NCBI RefSeq assembly: GCF_019279795.1
Contig: NC_056737.1
Coordinates: 41,517,472 to 41,581,471 of the forward strand
DNA from: Protopterus annectens
Lineage: Eukaryota > Chordata > Ceratodontiformes > Protopteridae
Direction of reading: 5' to 3'
DNA length: 64,000 nucleotides
Positions 41,231-51,715 of the stretch are shown piece by piece. Position numbers and translations under genes: made by a program. Position 1 is the first letter of the stretch. Every line of letters starts with the position of its first letter. A model generated the notes under the pieces. The model was given only the letters and a program-made list of their open reading frames with translations, made no database searches and was not told where the DNA came from.

Positions 41231-42650
41231 GACTCAGTTAAGGATCTATTAATCAGAATATTAATTGGAAGGGTGATACCTTCAGCTGCATGTTTGAGGA
41301 AGGAAGGGGGAATGTTGTCAGGGGCGTTAGAACCTGGCTTTAGCTTGGAGAGAAGCTTTTTTATAAAAGATGTGGATACCGGTTTGAGATGGAAATTGGG
41401 GGGATTATTGTTTGGGTTGTTGGGTGGAGAGGAAAGGGAGTTAGGTGGGTTGTTATTAGGAAATGTTGTGGTAAGTTTGGCTATGGATTCAATGAAGAAG
41501 GTATTGAAGTGGGAGCTAAGTTCTTTGTCGGACAGATTAGGGTTGGGGCAGGGGTTGTTTTAAGATCCAGGATGAAGAAGGGTATTGACTGATTTCCAAA
41601 ATTGTTTAGGGTTTTTATTGTTATTGGACTGAAGTTTAATATAGTAGTTTTTTTGTCTTTGATAATGAGTTTCTTTACTTGGTTGCGGAGTTGGGTGTAT
41701 AGAAGTAAGGAAGAGGATAGTTTATTTTTCTGGTAGAGCTTCCAGGACTTATCTCTATGACGCATGATTTGTTTAGTTTCTTTGGTCAACCATGGTGCAG
41801 AGTTAGTTTTGATTTGCTTATTTCTTAGAGGGGCTAGGGAGTTGAGAGTATTTAGGAAGATGGAATTGAAATGTTCAACAGCATTGTCAAGTGGGAGGAT
41901 ATTTAGAGGTTGCCAGTTGATTTGTTTGAAGATGTTAGAGAAAATTAAGGGGTTAAAGTTACTGAGGTTACGAGTTTGAATGTAGAGGTGTTGGTGTTGG
42001 GTGGAGCTGTTTGATCGATGGATGAAGGCAGGGAGATGGTCACTGAAAGTGTCAGGGATAGTGCCACTGAGAGTGATTTTGTTTGGATGGGAGACTAGAA
42101 TCCAGTCTAAGATGGACCCTGGGGGGTGGTTTTTTTAGGGCGAGTAGTTGATGAGATTACTTGGGTGAAGTTTAGAAGGTTAATGGAAAGTGAGGGTGAT
42201 GGTGAGTTGATTTTATTCCAGTCGATATTGACATCACCTAGAATATATGTTTCATATTTTATTTGAGTTGAGGACCAGTACAGGATATCTTCAAGGGTGG
42301 AGATATTGTTGCCTGGGGAGATATATAAGGATATGAAACAGATATTCTTGTGTTTATTTAATCGGAGAAGGCTAGCTGTGATTTCGGAGTTTGTGAAATT
42401 AGGGGTAGGAATTTGAAGGGGTATTAGAGAGAGATGATTAGAGTAAATTATGGCAGAGCCACCACCTTTTTTGTTTAAACGGTCACTTCTGAGAATGTGG
42501 TAACCAGGAGGTAATATTTCAGTGGTATGGGGTTTTAGCCAGGTTTCAGAGATGGCTAGGATGTCGGGTTTATTGTGATTAATCCAGGCTTGCAGATGGT
42601 GACATTTATTGTTAAGGCTCTGGGCATTGATAGTGAAGATTTTCAGAGTG
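41231..42650 (-). pseudogene. L2-like LINE APE endonuclease and linker
   Basis: Starting one frame off the N-terminal domain at about 42645: NTLKIFTINAQSLNNKCHHL, PDILAISETWLKPH (catalytic Glu), DRLNKKGGGSAIIYSNHL, LYISPGNN, YILGDVNIDWN (G-D-x-N), then ILDWILVSHPN and TFSDHLPAFIH (S-D-H). The linker follows with TNSAPWLTKETKQIMRHRDK and WKLYQKNKLSSSLLLY. The motifs are those of L2/CR1-group endonucleases. One shift lies in an A/C homopolymer near 42133, another near 41560. Confidence 0.85.
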
Positions 42651-43113
42651 TTAAGGGGGAAGTGGGAGGGGGACAGGAAGGGTGGGGAGTGTTATTTGTT
42701 GTAGGTAAGGAGGAGGATGAAGGGATGGAGTAGTTTGCACTGGGACAGGGGCCAGGGTTAGGATGAATGTCTCCAGATAAGGCTAGGACATTGCAGGTGA
42801 TCAGTTTTGGACTGTAAGGTTTGTATAGTAGGTATTTGTTAGGGTTTAGCAGAGGTTTCAGAGAGAGAGTTTTAGTTGAGGTAGAGAATAGTTTGGGATG
42901 AAAAAGGTGTAACAGGTTAGGTGGAATAAGGGAGGAGCATATGGAGTGAAAGTGAGAGAGTTTGAGAGGTAGTAGTTGGAGGTTAGGGGTAGTTTGAGTA
43001 GGACATAGGAGAGGAGGAGCTTTATGGGAGTATGAAGTAGCATGATGAAGACTTATTAGTAAGATGAGAAGGGAGCAGGAGAGTTGAATAGTTGAGGGGA
43101 GTTGGTAGGGCAT
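42643..43113 (-). CDS. L2-like LINE N-terminal domain with 2A-like motif
   Basis: A 157-codon open frame (start at 43113, MPYQLPSTIQL) ends 2 bases into the endonuclease frame. It opens with a hydrophobic segment (SCSLLILLISLHHA), which resembles a signal peptide, and is rich in Leu, Pro and Ser. Near its centre (about 42755-42785) it reads LALSGDIHPNPGP. Many L2/CR1-type LINEs carry G-D-x-x-x-N-P-G-P here, and in some LINEs it acts as a 2A ribosome-skipping peptide; the usual Glu before x-N-P-G-P is His here. The frame probably continued into the endonuclease before a frameshift. Confidence 0.7.
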   Translation of the reverse strand: MPYQLPSTIQLSCSLLILLISLHHATSYSHKAPPLLCPTQTTPNLQLLPLKLSHFHSICSSLIPPNLLHLFHPKLFSTSTKTLSLKPLLNPNKYLLYKPYSPKLITCNVLALSGDIHPNPGPCPSANYSIPSSSSLPTTNNTPHPSCPPPTSPLTL

Positions 43114-45585
43114 GTTAGGATAAGGTAGGGTAATATACAGACAGGAGAAGAATAATGATGTATGCTAGTTGAGAAGGGAAAGGTCAGAAGTGAATGGAGG
43201 GAGTTAGATATTGAAGAATAGGATAAAGGAAAACAAAGTGTGCAGGGGTAGGAAGAGATTAAGGGGGAGGATTATCAGTGGGAGTGGAAAATGAGGTGGG
43301 GTTTTTCTTGATTAGAGAAAAAGGGGAGGAGTAAGTGGGAGAGGACTGTGATTGGGTAGTAGGTTGGGTAGGTGGAGCTTGTTAGGTATATGTGTAGATG
43401 TGCTAGGGGTGGGTGGGAATTGGGGGCAGGGTAGGGGAGCGGAGTGAGCCCGAAGGGCGAACGGAGCGGGTTTGGACAAGAGAGTAGACTGCCGAGGAAG
43501 ACAATCAGTAAAGTGTGAGATGCAGCAGGTAAGTCTGAGAGTGGGAGAGTGTATAAGAAAGTTAAGAGACGAGTAAGGAGAGAGTCTGGATATTAGAGGA
43601 GTAGAGGGTGATTAAGGATACTGTAGGACAAAGGAGAAATGGTGAAAGATTAAGTCTATAGAAAAGTGGGAACAGAGTTAAGGAGGTACGGTCAACAATA
43701 GGATAGGAAATTAATATGCAGTGGCTTGTGATGGGATGCCACCTAGTGGCCAGTCACTTTATTGCAGCAGGTAGGCACCTAGAGGGGGAGGCAGGATAAG
43801 GGAGAAAGGTGGGGTTGAGCCAGATAGTGATAGAGAGTATATAAGCTGGAAGAAGGACAATTATACAAAATGATAGATGTTCAGTAGGGGGGGACTGGCT
43901 GCTGGCTAACCTAACTGGGAAGCTTGCCTAACCTAGCAGAGTCTTACAAATTCATATTATTGCTATTTGCTCTTAGCTGTAACAATACATACTTTCATTG
44001 TCTTTTAGAGAGAAAAGGTCTCTCAGGGAGCTGGTAGGTTAATTCTTTAGTTTGAAATAATGTTCTGAGGCGTCCAGCAGGGTTAATTCAGGTGTTTGGT
44101 GCAGGGACAACAGGAACAGAAGGCTGGTAATATACAGGAAGAGAGAAAAAGGTGGTGAGGCAGACAGTACTCAAAACTATAGACCAGGTAAAGACATTTC
44201 ACAGACACGGTTGCATGTGTTGTAGTAGTAAAAAATACTCTGCTAGTATAACAAATCTCTAAAGATTACAATATAATCCAGATGCTATTGAGAATTTAAA
44301 ACTACTCATAACACATTCAGATAGTTGGGATAAAAAGAAGAAGCTGCATTTGCTAGATTAGATGAGATAATCCATTAACAAAACAAAACAAGACAAAAAT
44401 TACTTAATGTATCAGTACTTCTGAGAACTCTAACACCTATATATTAATCAGTCAGCTAGCTAGGAAATAGGAGCTGCATTTAAAAAATAATAATATACTT
44501 TCAATCAACGTTTATTAGGGTATTGAGCATTATATTGGGTGTTTAGGTAAACCTCAGCGCTAAAGAATGGTAGAACCAAGATATGTTGTCTGGTTCACAA
44601 CAGTGGAGCCAGTGATTTCATATCAACGTGCACAGCGCTATAAGGGAACAGCGTAATGCTGTAAAAACGGTAAGTGTAAGGGTAATTTTAGCTCAACACG
44701 TTGTAGAAGGGTTTTATCAACTCTACATATGGGCTCAGCTTATACTGCACTGTGTACTTTAGTGTAGTGATAAGATAAGTAAATCAATGTCGCACATAGG
44801 AATTCTGTATGAATATATATCTATAAAAGCTTTATAGTGGTAATACAGGGTTACTACAAGGCTAGTGAAACATTAGGGATAGCAGTAGCAGTATAATTAG
44901 CTCCGCTCATGATCGCTGAATCTGTGCATTACCACAGCACTTGAGCCGCTAAAAATAGCCCCACGAGCACCACGCTTACAATGTTTGAGTGAAAGTGGAG
45001 CCGTTAAGGCTTATTTCTTAGTTTAACTACACTCTTCAGAAAAATAAATTCACAGTTTGTGTCTGAGCAGAGTTTTAAGGATTAAATCAGCTATTAAGAG
45101 GTTAACTACAATTCTAGACAAGATAAATTTAATATTTGGTTTGTACAACATTGAAAAGGCTTTAACGAGCCATATTACATGGAGTACATATGCACTGTAC
45201 TAGGATTGAGTAATGGTTCAGAGGAACGATAATTTTTACTCTTTAGATAATGCAATAGGCTGTGCACAGTAGTAGGGCTATAAACTACAGCAGTAGAATC
45301 CCTAGAGTCAGTCGCTCATGCTCAACGGAATGTGGATAGAGCGTTTGCAGCAAAATAGTAACACACCAAACAGTTTAAAAGGACAGATGCATAAACTCTT
45401 ACTAACATACAATGAACCTTTAGATACGATCACTCTATTTCGGTAAAGCAATTGCAGCAAACTAGGTCACAGACAAATAGTAACACACCAAACAGTTCAA
45501 CATGAATAGGAGCATAAAATCTTTGTAACGTACAATTGAACCTCTAGATACAATCACACAGACAAAAGCCAAGGTTTAGGAGTTG
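43114..45585. other. 5' region of the L2-like LINE or unassigned insertion
   Basis: No ORF. 43140-43900 is purine-rich on the plus strand, with GGAGCGGAGTGAGCCCGAAG and GGCGAACGGAGCGGG at 43437-43470. 43900-45585 is mixed and includes a tandem duplication at 45336-45560. Whether all of it belongs to the L2-like 5' UTR is unknown. Confidence 0.45.
45336..45560. repeat. Two-copy tandem duplication, ~120 bp
   Basis: AATAGTAACACACCAAACAG occurs at about 45354 and 45476, each followed by GCATAAA, CTTAC/CTTTGTAA, TACAAT(T)GAACCT and TAGATAC(G/A)ATCAC. Confidence 0.85.
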
Positions 45586-45589
45586 ATGA

Positions 45590-45925
45590 GATGAGTGAGG
45601 GAATTCAATTTAATATGACAAAAATTAAAGTTCTTGGAATTCAGTTTGGAAAGCAAGAAATCATAGACGCAATATGGAAAGAAAAAGTAGAGGAAATATC
45701 TTTTAGGCTTTTGTTTAAAAAGTATATTTAATTAATTCCATATTGTTATCCAGAATGGTTTGTTTAGCAGCTGTTTTCAGTGTTCCTTTGATGATGGAGA
45801 AAGAAATATACAATATAATTTTTCTTTTATTTGGGGGTCTATGTTGAATCTGGTTAAATGTGTGAGCAAAGAAAACAGGGGCTTAGGGTTAGTAAACCCA
45901 ATAATTTATGCTGCATCATTAATGA
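45590..45925 (+). pseudogene. Tx1/L1-like ORF2, post-RT segment
   Basis: Plus-strand reading NMTKIKVLGIQFGKQEI (about 45613-45660) follows directly from IGLSLN at 39455. After a frameshift come SVPLMMERNIQYNF-like text and FIWGSMLNLVKCVSKENRGL with GLVNPIIYAASLM (45825-45925). K-V-L-G-I, F-I-W-G and G-L-G-L-x-N-P are standard landmarks of this part of Tx1/L1 ORF2. The DIRS copy follows. Confidence 0.75.
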
Positions 45926-46229
45926 TGTCCTTCTATATCACCGTTGCCATATTCCTGAAAGAAGGGATGTCCCATTCCGGGCAGCCCATTGCTTGGCCAG
46001 TATTGAAAAGCTTGAAAAGGATCTTGTTTGTGCTGTAAATTCCATTTATGCTCCTCGCACAGAGCATAGAGCATAAAAGGGATGTATAGGCGCAACAACC
46101 CAGAACTTCCTTTGCCACCATTTTGAACACTATTCTTGCCAGCTGTTTTGAAGATTTTGTTACTGTCCTGCCTCTTAGAACACCAGATAAATGTCTTGTT
46201 GGTGTTACTTGTTTTTTTTTTATGCCCAA

Positions 46230-46668
46230 GGTGGTAAATGAACTGTCCTTAAATCAGTCGATACAACTCCCTGATTTTTTCCCTTTTCCTTGGTCTGCTA
46301 TGGAGAGGGTCCTGCATACCTTGGATTTGCACAGACAGCTCAGGTACTATTTGGATAAAACTAGGACTGTTCCTAAGTCCAATCAGCTTTCTTTTCTTTC
46401 ATCACAGATCGTTGGGTTTAGCTGTTTCTAAGCAAACCATCTTTTCCTGGATATCTAAGGCAATTTCTTTTTGTTATTCTTTTCATCGTAAGTCTCTGTC
46501 TGCTTCTGTTATAGCTCATTATACTAGGCTGTTGCCTCTTCTGGTACCTTCTTCAAGGGGTTGGACACAAATTCCATCCTTGAAGCATTATAAGTTGGAT
46601 ATAGTTTCTAGGGCCAGAGAAGGTTTTGCTAAAACCATTTTATGTGGGTTTGTTGAGGTCTGTTCTTA
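46230..46668 (+). pseudogene. DIRS tyrosine recombinase C-terminal fragment, Tyr retained
   Basis: Fragments read VNELSLNQSIQL, MERVLHTLDLHRQLRYYLDK, then after a shift GLAVSKQTIFSWISKAISFC, HRKSLSASVIAHYTRLL (H-x-x-R box) and LKHYKLDIVSRAREGFAKTI. The nucleophile Tyr codon TAT is at 46589-46591. The catalytic half is thus better preserved at this residue than in the 6-kb copy, but about 10 residues before it are deleted, the frame is shifted and the first Arg motif is absent. Confidence 0.8.
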
Positions 46669-46696
46669 GCCTTCCACCTCCCATTCTGTTTTTTGA

Positions 46697-46815
46697 GCTT
46701 TCTTCCTCTCCCTTCTTTCAAGAATACTGCAACAATTATATAGAATGACATAGTGCAGTTGTGTAAAATCTTACCATAACAATAGATATCCTTCTCTTCA
46801 CTGTTGCCATATTCA
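46697..46815. repeat. DIRS internal complementary region, copy 2
   Basis: CCCTTCTTTCAAGAATACTG and TAACAATAGATATCCTTCTC with CACTGTTGCCATATTC match, in direct and inverted sense, the outer ends at 47050-47130 and 45926-45960. Confidence 0.75.
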
Positions 46816-47134
46816 CTCCCTCCCTCCAACCCCCCTCTTCTTTATTCTTTCCTTTTTTCTTCTGGATGTGCATGGACTCCTTTGTCCTATGAGGATTGTT
46901 CTCTCCTGGGGCAATTCAGTTCTAGGTAGTTGTGTCTGCACATCCCTCTTATGCCCTATGTTCTCTGTGAGGAGCATAAATGGGATGTATGGTGCAAACA
47001 AGATCCTTTTCAAGCTTTTCAATACTAGCCAAGCAACGGGCTGCCCGGGACAGGACATCTCTTCTTTCAAGAATACTGCAAAAGTGAAGAGAAGTACATC
47101 TACTGTTTTTGTAAGATTTTACACAGCTGTACTT

Positions 47135-47815
47135 TATGTAGTAATGAAATGTTTAAAGGATAATGAGTTTTTTTTATTAATACAAATATTAAGTTTGAAG
47201 TATAAAACAGAATGGTCAATTTTTAATGCAAAAAAGGAAAGAAATAGAGAATTATCAAGATAAGATTATTATTTGGAAATTAAATGTAAAAGACATGGAA
47301 AGAGATGGAAAATGGGAGAAAAGAATAGTATAACAAGACTATGGAAAATTATTATAAGGTATCCATAAAAGGATTTAAATAAAGAAAAAAGAGTGCTATA
47401 AATGCAAGAATGCAAAACTGTAAAGTAACAATAGATTGCCAAGATTTTTTGTGGAGGTTGACTATGCAAAAATGCCTGTAAAAGGCAAATATGCCATATA
47501 AAAGTAGGAAAGATAGAGGTTTTTGCATTGTGGTGACTTTGAAACTAGTGAACATGCTTTTCTAGGCTATAAAAGAGTTAAAATGTTATGGAAAAAGATT
47601 ATAAATCGGAATTACGTGGAATAATTTAAGGAAGCAAGTAATTTAAATATGGATATGATTGAATTTGGTGATTACAAGATCAAAAATAAAAAAGAGGTTA
47701 AAGAATTAATATAAGAATGGTTTGTGTCATATGGTCAATTTGGAAACAGAGAGTGAAGGAAATTATGTTTAATGAAAAATGGGATCTGGCTGTGATATTA
47801 AAAAAATAAGATTTT
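47135..47815 (+). pseudogene. Tx1/L1-like ORF2 C-terminus
   Basis: Resumes after the DIRS copy with VVMKCLKDNEFFLLIQILSL. Later frames show DCQDFLWRLTMQKCL, KANMPYKSRKDRGFC, a CGDFETSEHAFLGYKRVK block (about 47525-47580, H-x-F-x-x-C area of this group) and IWSIWKQRVKEIMFNEKWDL, ending about 47810. This C-terminal cysteine region after RT is typical of Tx1 and related LINEs. Multiple shifts and stops. Confidence 0.72.
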
Positions 47816-47909
47816 GGTTGTGGAAGCTGGAGTGGGGGGGGGTTAAAAAGTAAAAACTAAAGTGTAGTATATAGTTGATGAAAGGAATGTAGAGGCAAGA
47901 TGTGATGTA

Positions 47910-48020
47910 CGCATTGTTCATTGCAAATATTGTATATAATGCAGAATATGTATATAAAATGTAAATTTCATTGCAAATATTATATATAATGCAGAATATG
48001 TATATACAATGTAAATAAGT
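47910..48020. repeat. Two-copy tandem repeat, ~55 bp
   Basis: TTCATTGCAAATATTGTATA and TTCATTGCAAATATTATATA each precede TAATGCAGAATATGTATATA and (AA/CA)ATGTAAAT; located in the LINE 3' UTR. Confidence 0.85.
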
Positions 48021-48044
48021 ATGATAGTTTTTACTAAAGGACCC

Positions 48045-48339
48045 TACTCCTCATTGTTGTAAGTGGGAACCATTTTAGAGGAGTACTTCCTGTTTCCATT
48101 CCAGGTACTGAGGTGGCCTGGAGAAACAGAAAAGCAGGCAGAGAGAGAAGGAGATGATAGAATAGTGAAAAAATGTTCAAGAAAGCAAATATCAAGACTG
48201 GAGAATGGGTGCATGATTCTGTGGAAATGTTTTAAAGAAACCTATTTGATGGAGATGAATCAGCAAATGATGGATATATAATTACAACCCTTCAGTCTAG
48301 AAGGTTGTGGGATGATTTGCTTAAAGAAATGGTGGTACA
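48045..48339 (+). mobile_element. Tx1/L1-like LINE copy B, 5' part
   Basis: Matches the style and order of the 5' leader of copy A (35830-36215): CTTCCTGTTTCCATTCCAGG against CTTCCTGC...TTTCTGGGTGC, GAGGTGGCCTGGAGAAACAG against AAGGTGGCTTACAGAAGCAG, and ACAACCCTTCAGTCTAGAAG against ACAACCCTCCAGTCAGGAGG. It directly follows copy A's 3' end, so two copies of one family lie head to tail. Confidence 0.65.
48332..48339. repeat. 8-bp TSD of hAT-like element, left
   Basis: GTGGTACA, identical to 51708-51715. Confidence 0.85.
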
Positions 48340-49194
48340 CATACCTCTCAACCTGGAAACATCAAAAATCTGGACAAGGCCCATGAAAAATAGGTACAAA
48401 TCTGTACGCTGATTAAAATCTAATTTGCATACATAATTATGTAACCCCACCCACTCCAATGGAATTGTGGGATACCAACTTTCAAACACAAACTGAAGAA
48501 CAGACAACCAAAATATGGCACCAGAGTCCCCCTGCAGCCATTTCAATGTCGCATTACCTGGCTATTGTGCCCCATTTACCATAAACACTAATGTGTGCAT
48601 ACTGCTTTACTTCTACAATGATTACTTGGATTTTATTTTTACATTTTACAGCACAACAATGCAGAAACACTAATAGACATCTGGTAAAGAAAGCAATACT
48701 GTCTCACAATGAAACTAGGCTTGGCATTAAAACTTCTCTGCCCATGAAACTCACATTCATTGAAACAGCATTGAAACCCACACCACATCCAAAGAAAATG
48801 CATCTGGCCAGTGGTGGATAAAAATTACCTTTGGGCTGTTTTCAAATCATTGGCCCCTTGCACACAAAACATACGTACATTTGTTCTTTTCTTTGATACA
48901 CCTTCCTGACTTTATTAAATTATATTCCTTGTGTATGTGTAATACAACACATTTGTTAGAGCGCATTTTAAATTTATTGTTTGAACATTTTTCCAGTAGG
49001 CTGTACTGTAGACAATGAAACAAAATGCATGAACCAATAATGACAAAAGTGCCCAATTCAGAACATTTCCATCATAAAAGTCTACTTACACACCCACACT
49101 ATAAACAGAATGACAGTAGTGTAAGCCATAGGCATCTTGCAGTGTCTCGCACTTATTTTCAGTTTCATTTTTTGGGGGGGTGGACAAAAGGACA

Positions 49195-49830
49195 AAAACC
49201 AGGGACACATTTTAAACATTGCTTGTATAATTTTGTAAAGTTGCTAGAATAAAATGTTGTGTTACCACCATGCATTTCACTAGCAAGTTTTGAACCCAGG
49301 ACCCTGTGCAGTACATTCAGAACAACATACCACTATGCCAAATCAGGAAGACTGAAACATAATGGCTATCATTTAGTGAATTCATTTCTCACTTCTCACC
49401 ATAGCTCTCAACCTCTTAGCACAAAAAACCTTAACAAAGCCAATAATGGGGGAATACAAATTTAGTTCTCACTTCTCACTATAGCTCTCAACATTTAGCA
49501 CAAAAAACATGTACAAAGCTCACAAATGGTAGTGGCTAGGGACTTACCAGGGACACATTTTAAACATTGCTTGTATAATTTTGTAAAGTTGTTAGAATAA
49601 AATATTGTGTTACCACCATGCATTTCAGTAGCAAGTCTTGAATGCAGGACCCTATTCACTACAGTCAGAGCAACATACCACTATGCTAAATCAGCAGCTT
49701 CCTGAAAAATAGGTAGATTGAAACTTAATGGCCATCATTTAATTAATTTCTCACTTCTCACCACAGCTCTCAACCTCTTAGCACAAAACACCTGGGCAAA
49801 GCTCACAAGTGGTGGTGGCTTGGGACTTTA
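49195..49830. repeat. Internal duplication within the hAT-like element
   Basis: ACACATTTTAAACATTGCTT, GTTACCACCATGCATTTCA, CATACCACTATGC and CATAGCTCTCAACCTCTTAG occur in the same order at 49205-49440 and 49553-49800, about 350 bases apart. A partial third copy of the last block is at 49470-49540. The CTCTCAACCT words match the transposon end, so nested ends are possible. Confidence 0.8.
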
Positions 49831-49913
49831 GGCTCTTTTTACCCTGTACCCAAGGTACAGGGTTTGAGCCTGAGTACCTCTAGCCACCAGGTGTATTAAA
49901 TGGGGAGCATCAT

Positions 49914-49915
<2 letters not shown>

Positions 49916-49971
<56 letters not shown>
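49916..49971. repeat. (CA)n microsatellite
   Basis: Uninterrupted, about 28 units. Confidence 0.95.
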
Positions 49972-49973
<2 letters not shown>

Positions 49974-50968
49974 CTTAAAGGCTTTATGCTATTAGGATTA
50001 AAGCACAAAGCATAATAGCAGGATTCAAATGCAGTTAACGATTAAGTTCTGAAGTAACTGATTTCAGAAAACAAGATGATTCAGAAACCACCAAGAAAGA
50101 GTACCAAACGTCTGTAATGGGAATTGTCTCAAAAAGTCTTAAGGTATATTATTACACAGTCCAGAACTGAGAATGGTTTTAAGCTTTGGATTAATAACTG
50201 AATTATCCTTTCATGCTCTGAAAATATATCCTAACCTTGCTAATTAGGTTCCACTCCAACACAACACATGGCAGCAACTTGGCAACTGTAGAATATAGAA
50301 ATACTTAACCACAGTACCCAGATGCATACAAATTATCAAGAAAAAAATACATAGAGCTCAGTAAAGTAAGTAAGTCAAAATGGTTGAGCTTAAGACCAAA
50401 TGTCATGGTGACAAAATGTGTCACTGTGTAGTCAGTAAATATTATCAACCACAGTAATATACATTTATTTCATACATTCAGGACTCTTTAGTGATCCATA
50501 TGTAGACAGCATGCTTTCCTATCACATGGGTATATCTGTAAATGAAAACAGTCAGCTACATAAACCTGCAGTGAATGTGCTGTTGGTAAAGGTCACTCCA
50601 AAAGCTGTTCTCCATGCTGCCAAATTCACTAACTATACACATTAAACACCCTTGTAGTGCAAAGCACCAAAGCGATAGTACACTGATTCCGAATAAGTAA
50701 TTAACAATGACTAAGCTAAAGGCGAAGCTCAGTGACAATAAATGTCGTAAAATTGAAGCATCCACTGCTCTTTGTAAGCATTAAAACAAAATGTTACATT
50801 TTACTAGCATATATTATCTTTTAAAATCTAACTCAGCAATATGGAATTTCTATTTTCACTTTCTATATTATATCTTGCTATCCATCTATCTATTTATCGA
50901 TTTATCTGTCTGACGTCTCTGTCTGGACCAAGAATAAAATTGTTATAAAATGAAAATACTATAAATAG

Positions 50969-50973
50969 CACAC

Positions 50974-51027
<54 letters not shown>

Positions 51028-51031
51028 GCAC

Positions 51032-51093
<62 letters not shown>
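50969..51093. repeat. (CA)n microsatellite with CG interruptions
   Basis: About 62 units; ACACGCAC and CACGCACGCACAC variants in the middle. The minus strand is open for 65 codons only because of the repeat. Confidence 0.95.
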
Positions 51094-51096
<3 letters not shown>

Positions 51097-51305
51097 TAAT
51101 TTATTTGTCATGCTTCCCATAAAAAATTCTTTCCTCGGGTGCAGATTCAACAGGTCTTAACATTTCCTTTTCTTTGTTTTTTGATAAACGCTGCGACTAT
51201 AACTCAAAACATATCAGTATGTAAAAGTAGTTACAGTGCATATGAAATTGAAATCAATTATTAAGTCAGTTTGCTGCTAGTAATTAGTCACATTAATATT
51301 TACCA

Positions 51306-51320
<15 letters not shown>

Positions 51321-51379
<59 letters not shown>
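51321..51379. repeat. (CA)n microsatellite
   Basis: About 29 units, preceded by a CTCTCTCTCT tract. Confidence 0.95.
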
Positions 51380-51381
<2 letters not shown>

Positions 51382-51707
51382 GCAGAGTTACTTACTTGGA
51401 GTTACAGAGACATTGCCATTCCCGAGTCTTCATAGTGTTGTAAGTGTAACCGTTTGTTGCCGTTCCCGTTCGCTCTCATTTGAGCAGCCAGGCAGGCCAG
51501 CAGGAAATGCCTGAACTCAATTCCGACAGGCTGGTGGTGCTGACGTCATCGCACATGTGATGACGTCAGCTCTTGCAGTGCAGAAATTTAAAAATGAAAG
51601 GAAAAAAATCAGAAATGAAGGGGTGTCACTTGGGAATCGTGGCACCCCTTCATTTGAACCCCAAAACCTGGTAAAAACTGAGTAATTCGGCATGGTTAGG
51701 AGGTATG

Positions 51708-51715
51708 GTGGTACA
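51708..51715. repeat. 8-bp TSD of hAT-like element, right
   Basis: GTGGTACA, identical to 48332-48339. Confidence 0.85.

Larger units (their letters stand above)
39456..45585 (-). mobile_element. L2-like LINE, nearly full length
   Basis: Minus-strand element inserted in the Tx1-like RT. From 5' (right) to 3' (left): a long noncoding 5' region (43114-45585), an N-terminal domain with an NPGP motif (42643-43113), APE endonuclease (about 41900-42640), linker, RT (39973-41230), C-terminus (39815-39972), and a 3' end with AAAT-type repeats at 39456-39480. A 3'-end fragment of the same family lies at 57484-58075. The right border is set by where Tx1-like coding resumes. No exact target duplication was found. 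Confidence 0.82.
45926..47134 (+). mobile_element. Internally deleted DIRS-like element (1.2 kb)
   Basis: Same family as 1341-6573. It keeps the left terminal repeat (45926-46113), a short piece after it (to 46213, matching 1521-1625), the second half of the recombinase gene, the internal complementary region (about 46697-46815) and the right terminal repeat (about 46910-47134). Gag, RT, RNase H and the N-terminal recombinase (equivalent of 1626-5650) are missing. Flanking Tx1-like coding has no visible duplication, again fitting recombinase insertion. Confidence 0.88.
35780..48040 (+). mobile_element. Tx1/L1-like LINE copy A, split by two insertions
   Basis: Coding pieces of one LINE are collinear on the plus strand: ORF1 with zinc knuckles (36600-37430), EN (37510-38160), RT (38580-39455), post-RT (45590-45925) and C-terminus (47135-47815). 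An L2-like LINE (39456-45585) and a DIRS deletion copy (45926-47134) interrupt it. Joining 39455 to 45590 and 45925 to 47135 restores continuous family-like reading, though with many frameshifts. A second copy of its ORF1 end follows at 48045. Confidence 0.8.
48340..51707. mobile_element. Non-autonomous hAT-like DNA transposon, 3.4 kb
   Basis: Ends CATACCTC and GAGGTATG are inverted copies and are flanked by an exact 8-bp duplication GTGGTACA, the signature length for hAT. Next to the ends, CTCTCAACCTGG and (reversed) CTCCTAACCATG extend the similarity weakly. No transposase ORF is visible; the interior holds internal repeats, tRNA-like words and three long CA tracts. It interrupts LINE copy B. 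The ends resemble those of the 210-bp element at 55989-56198. Confidence 0.82.
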
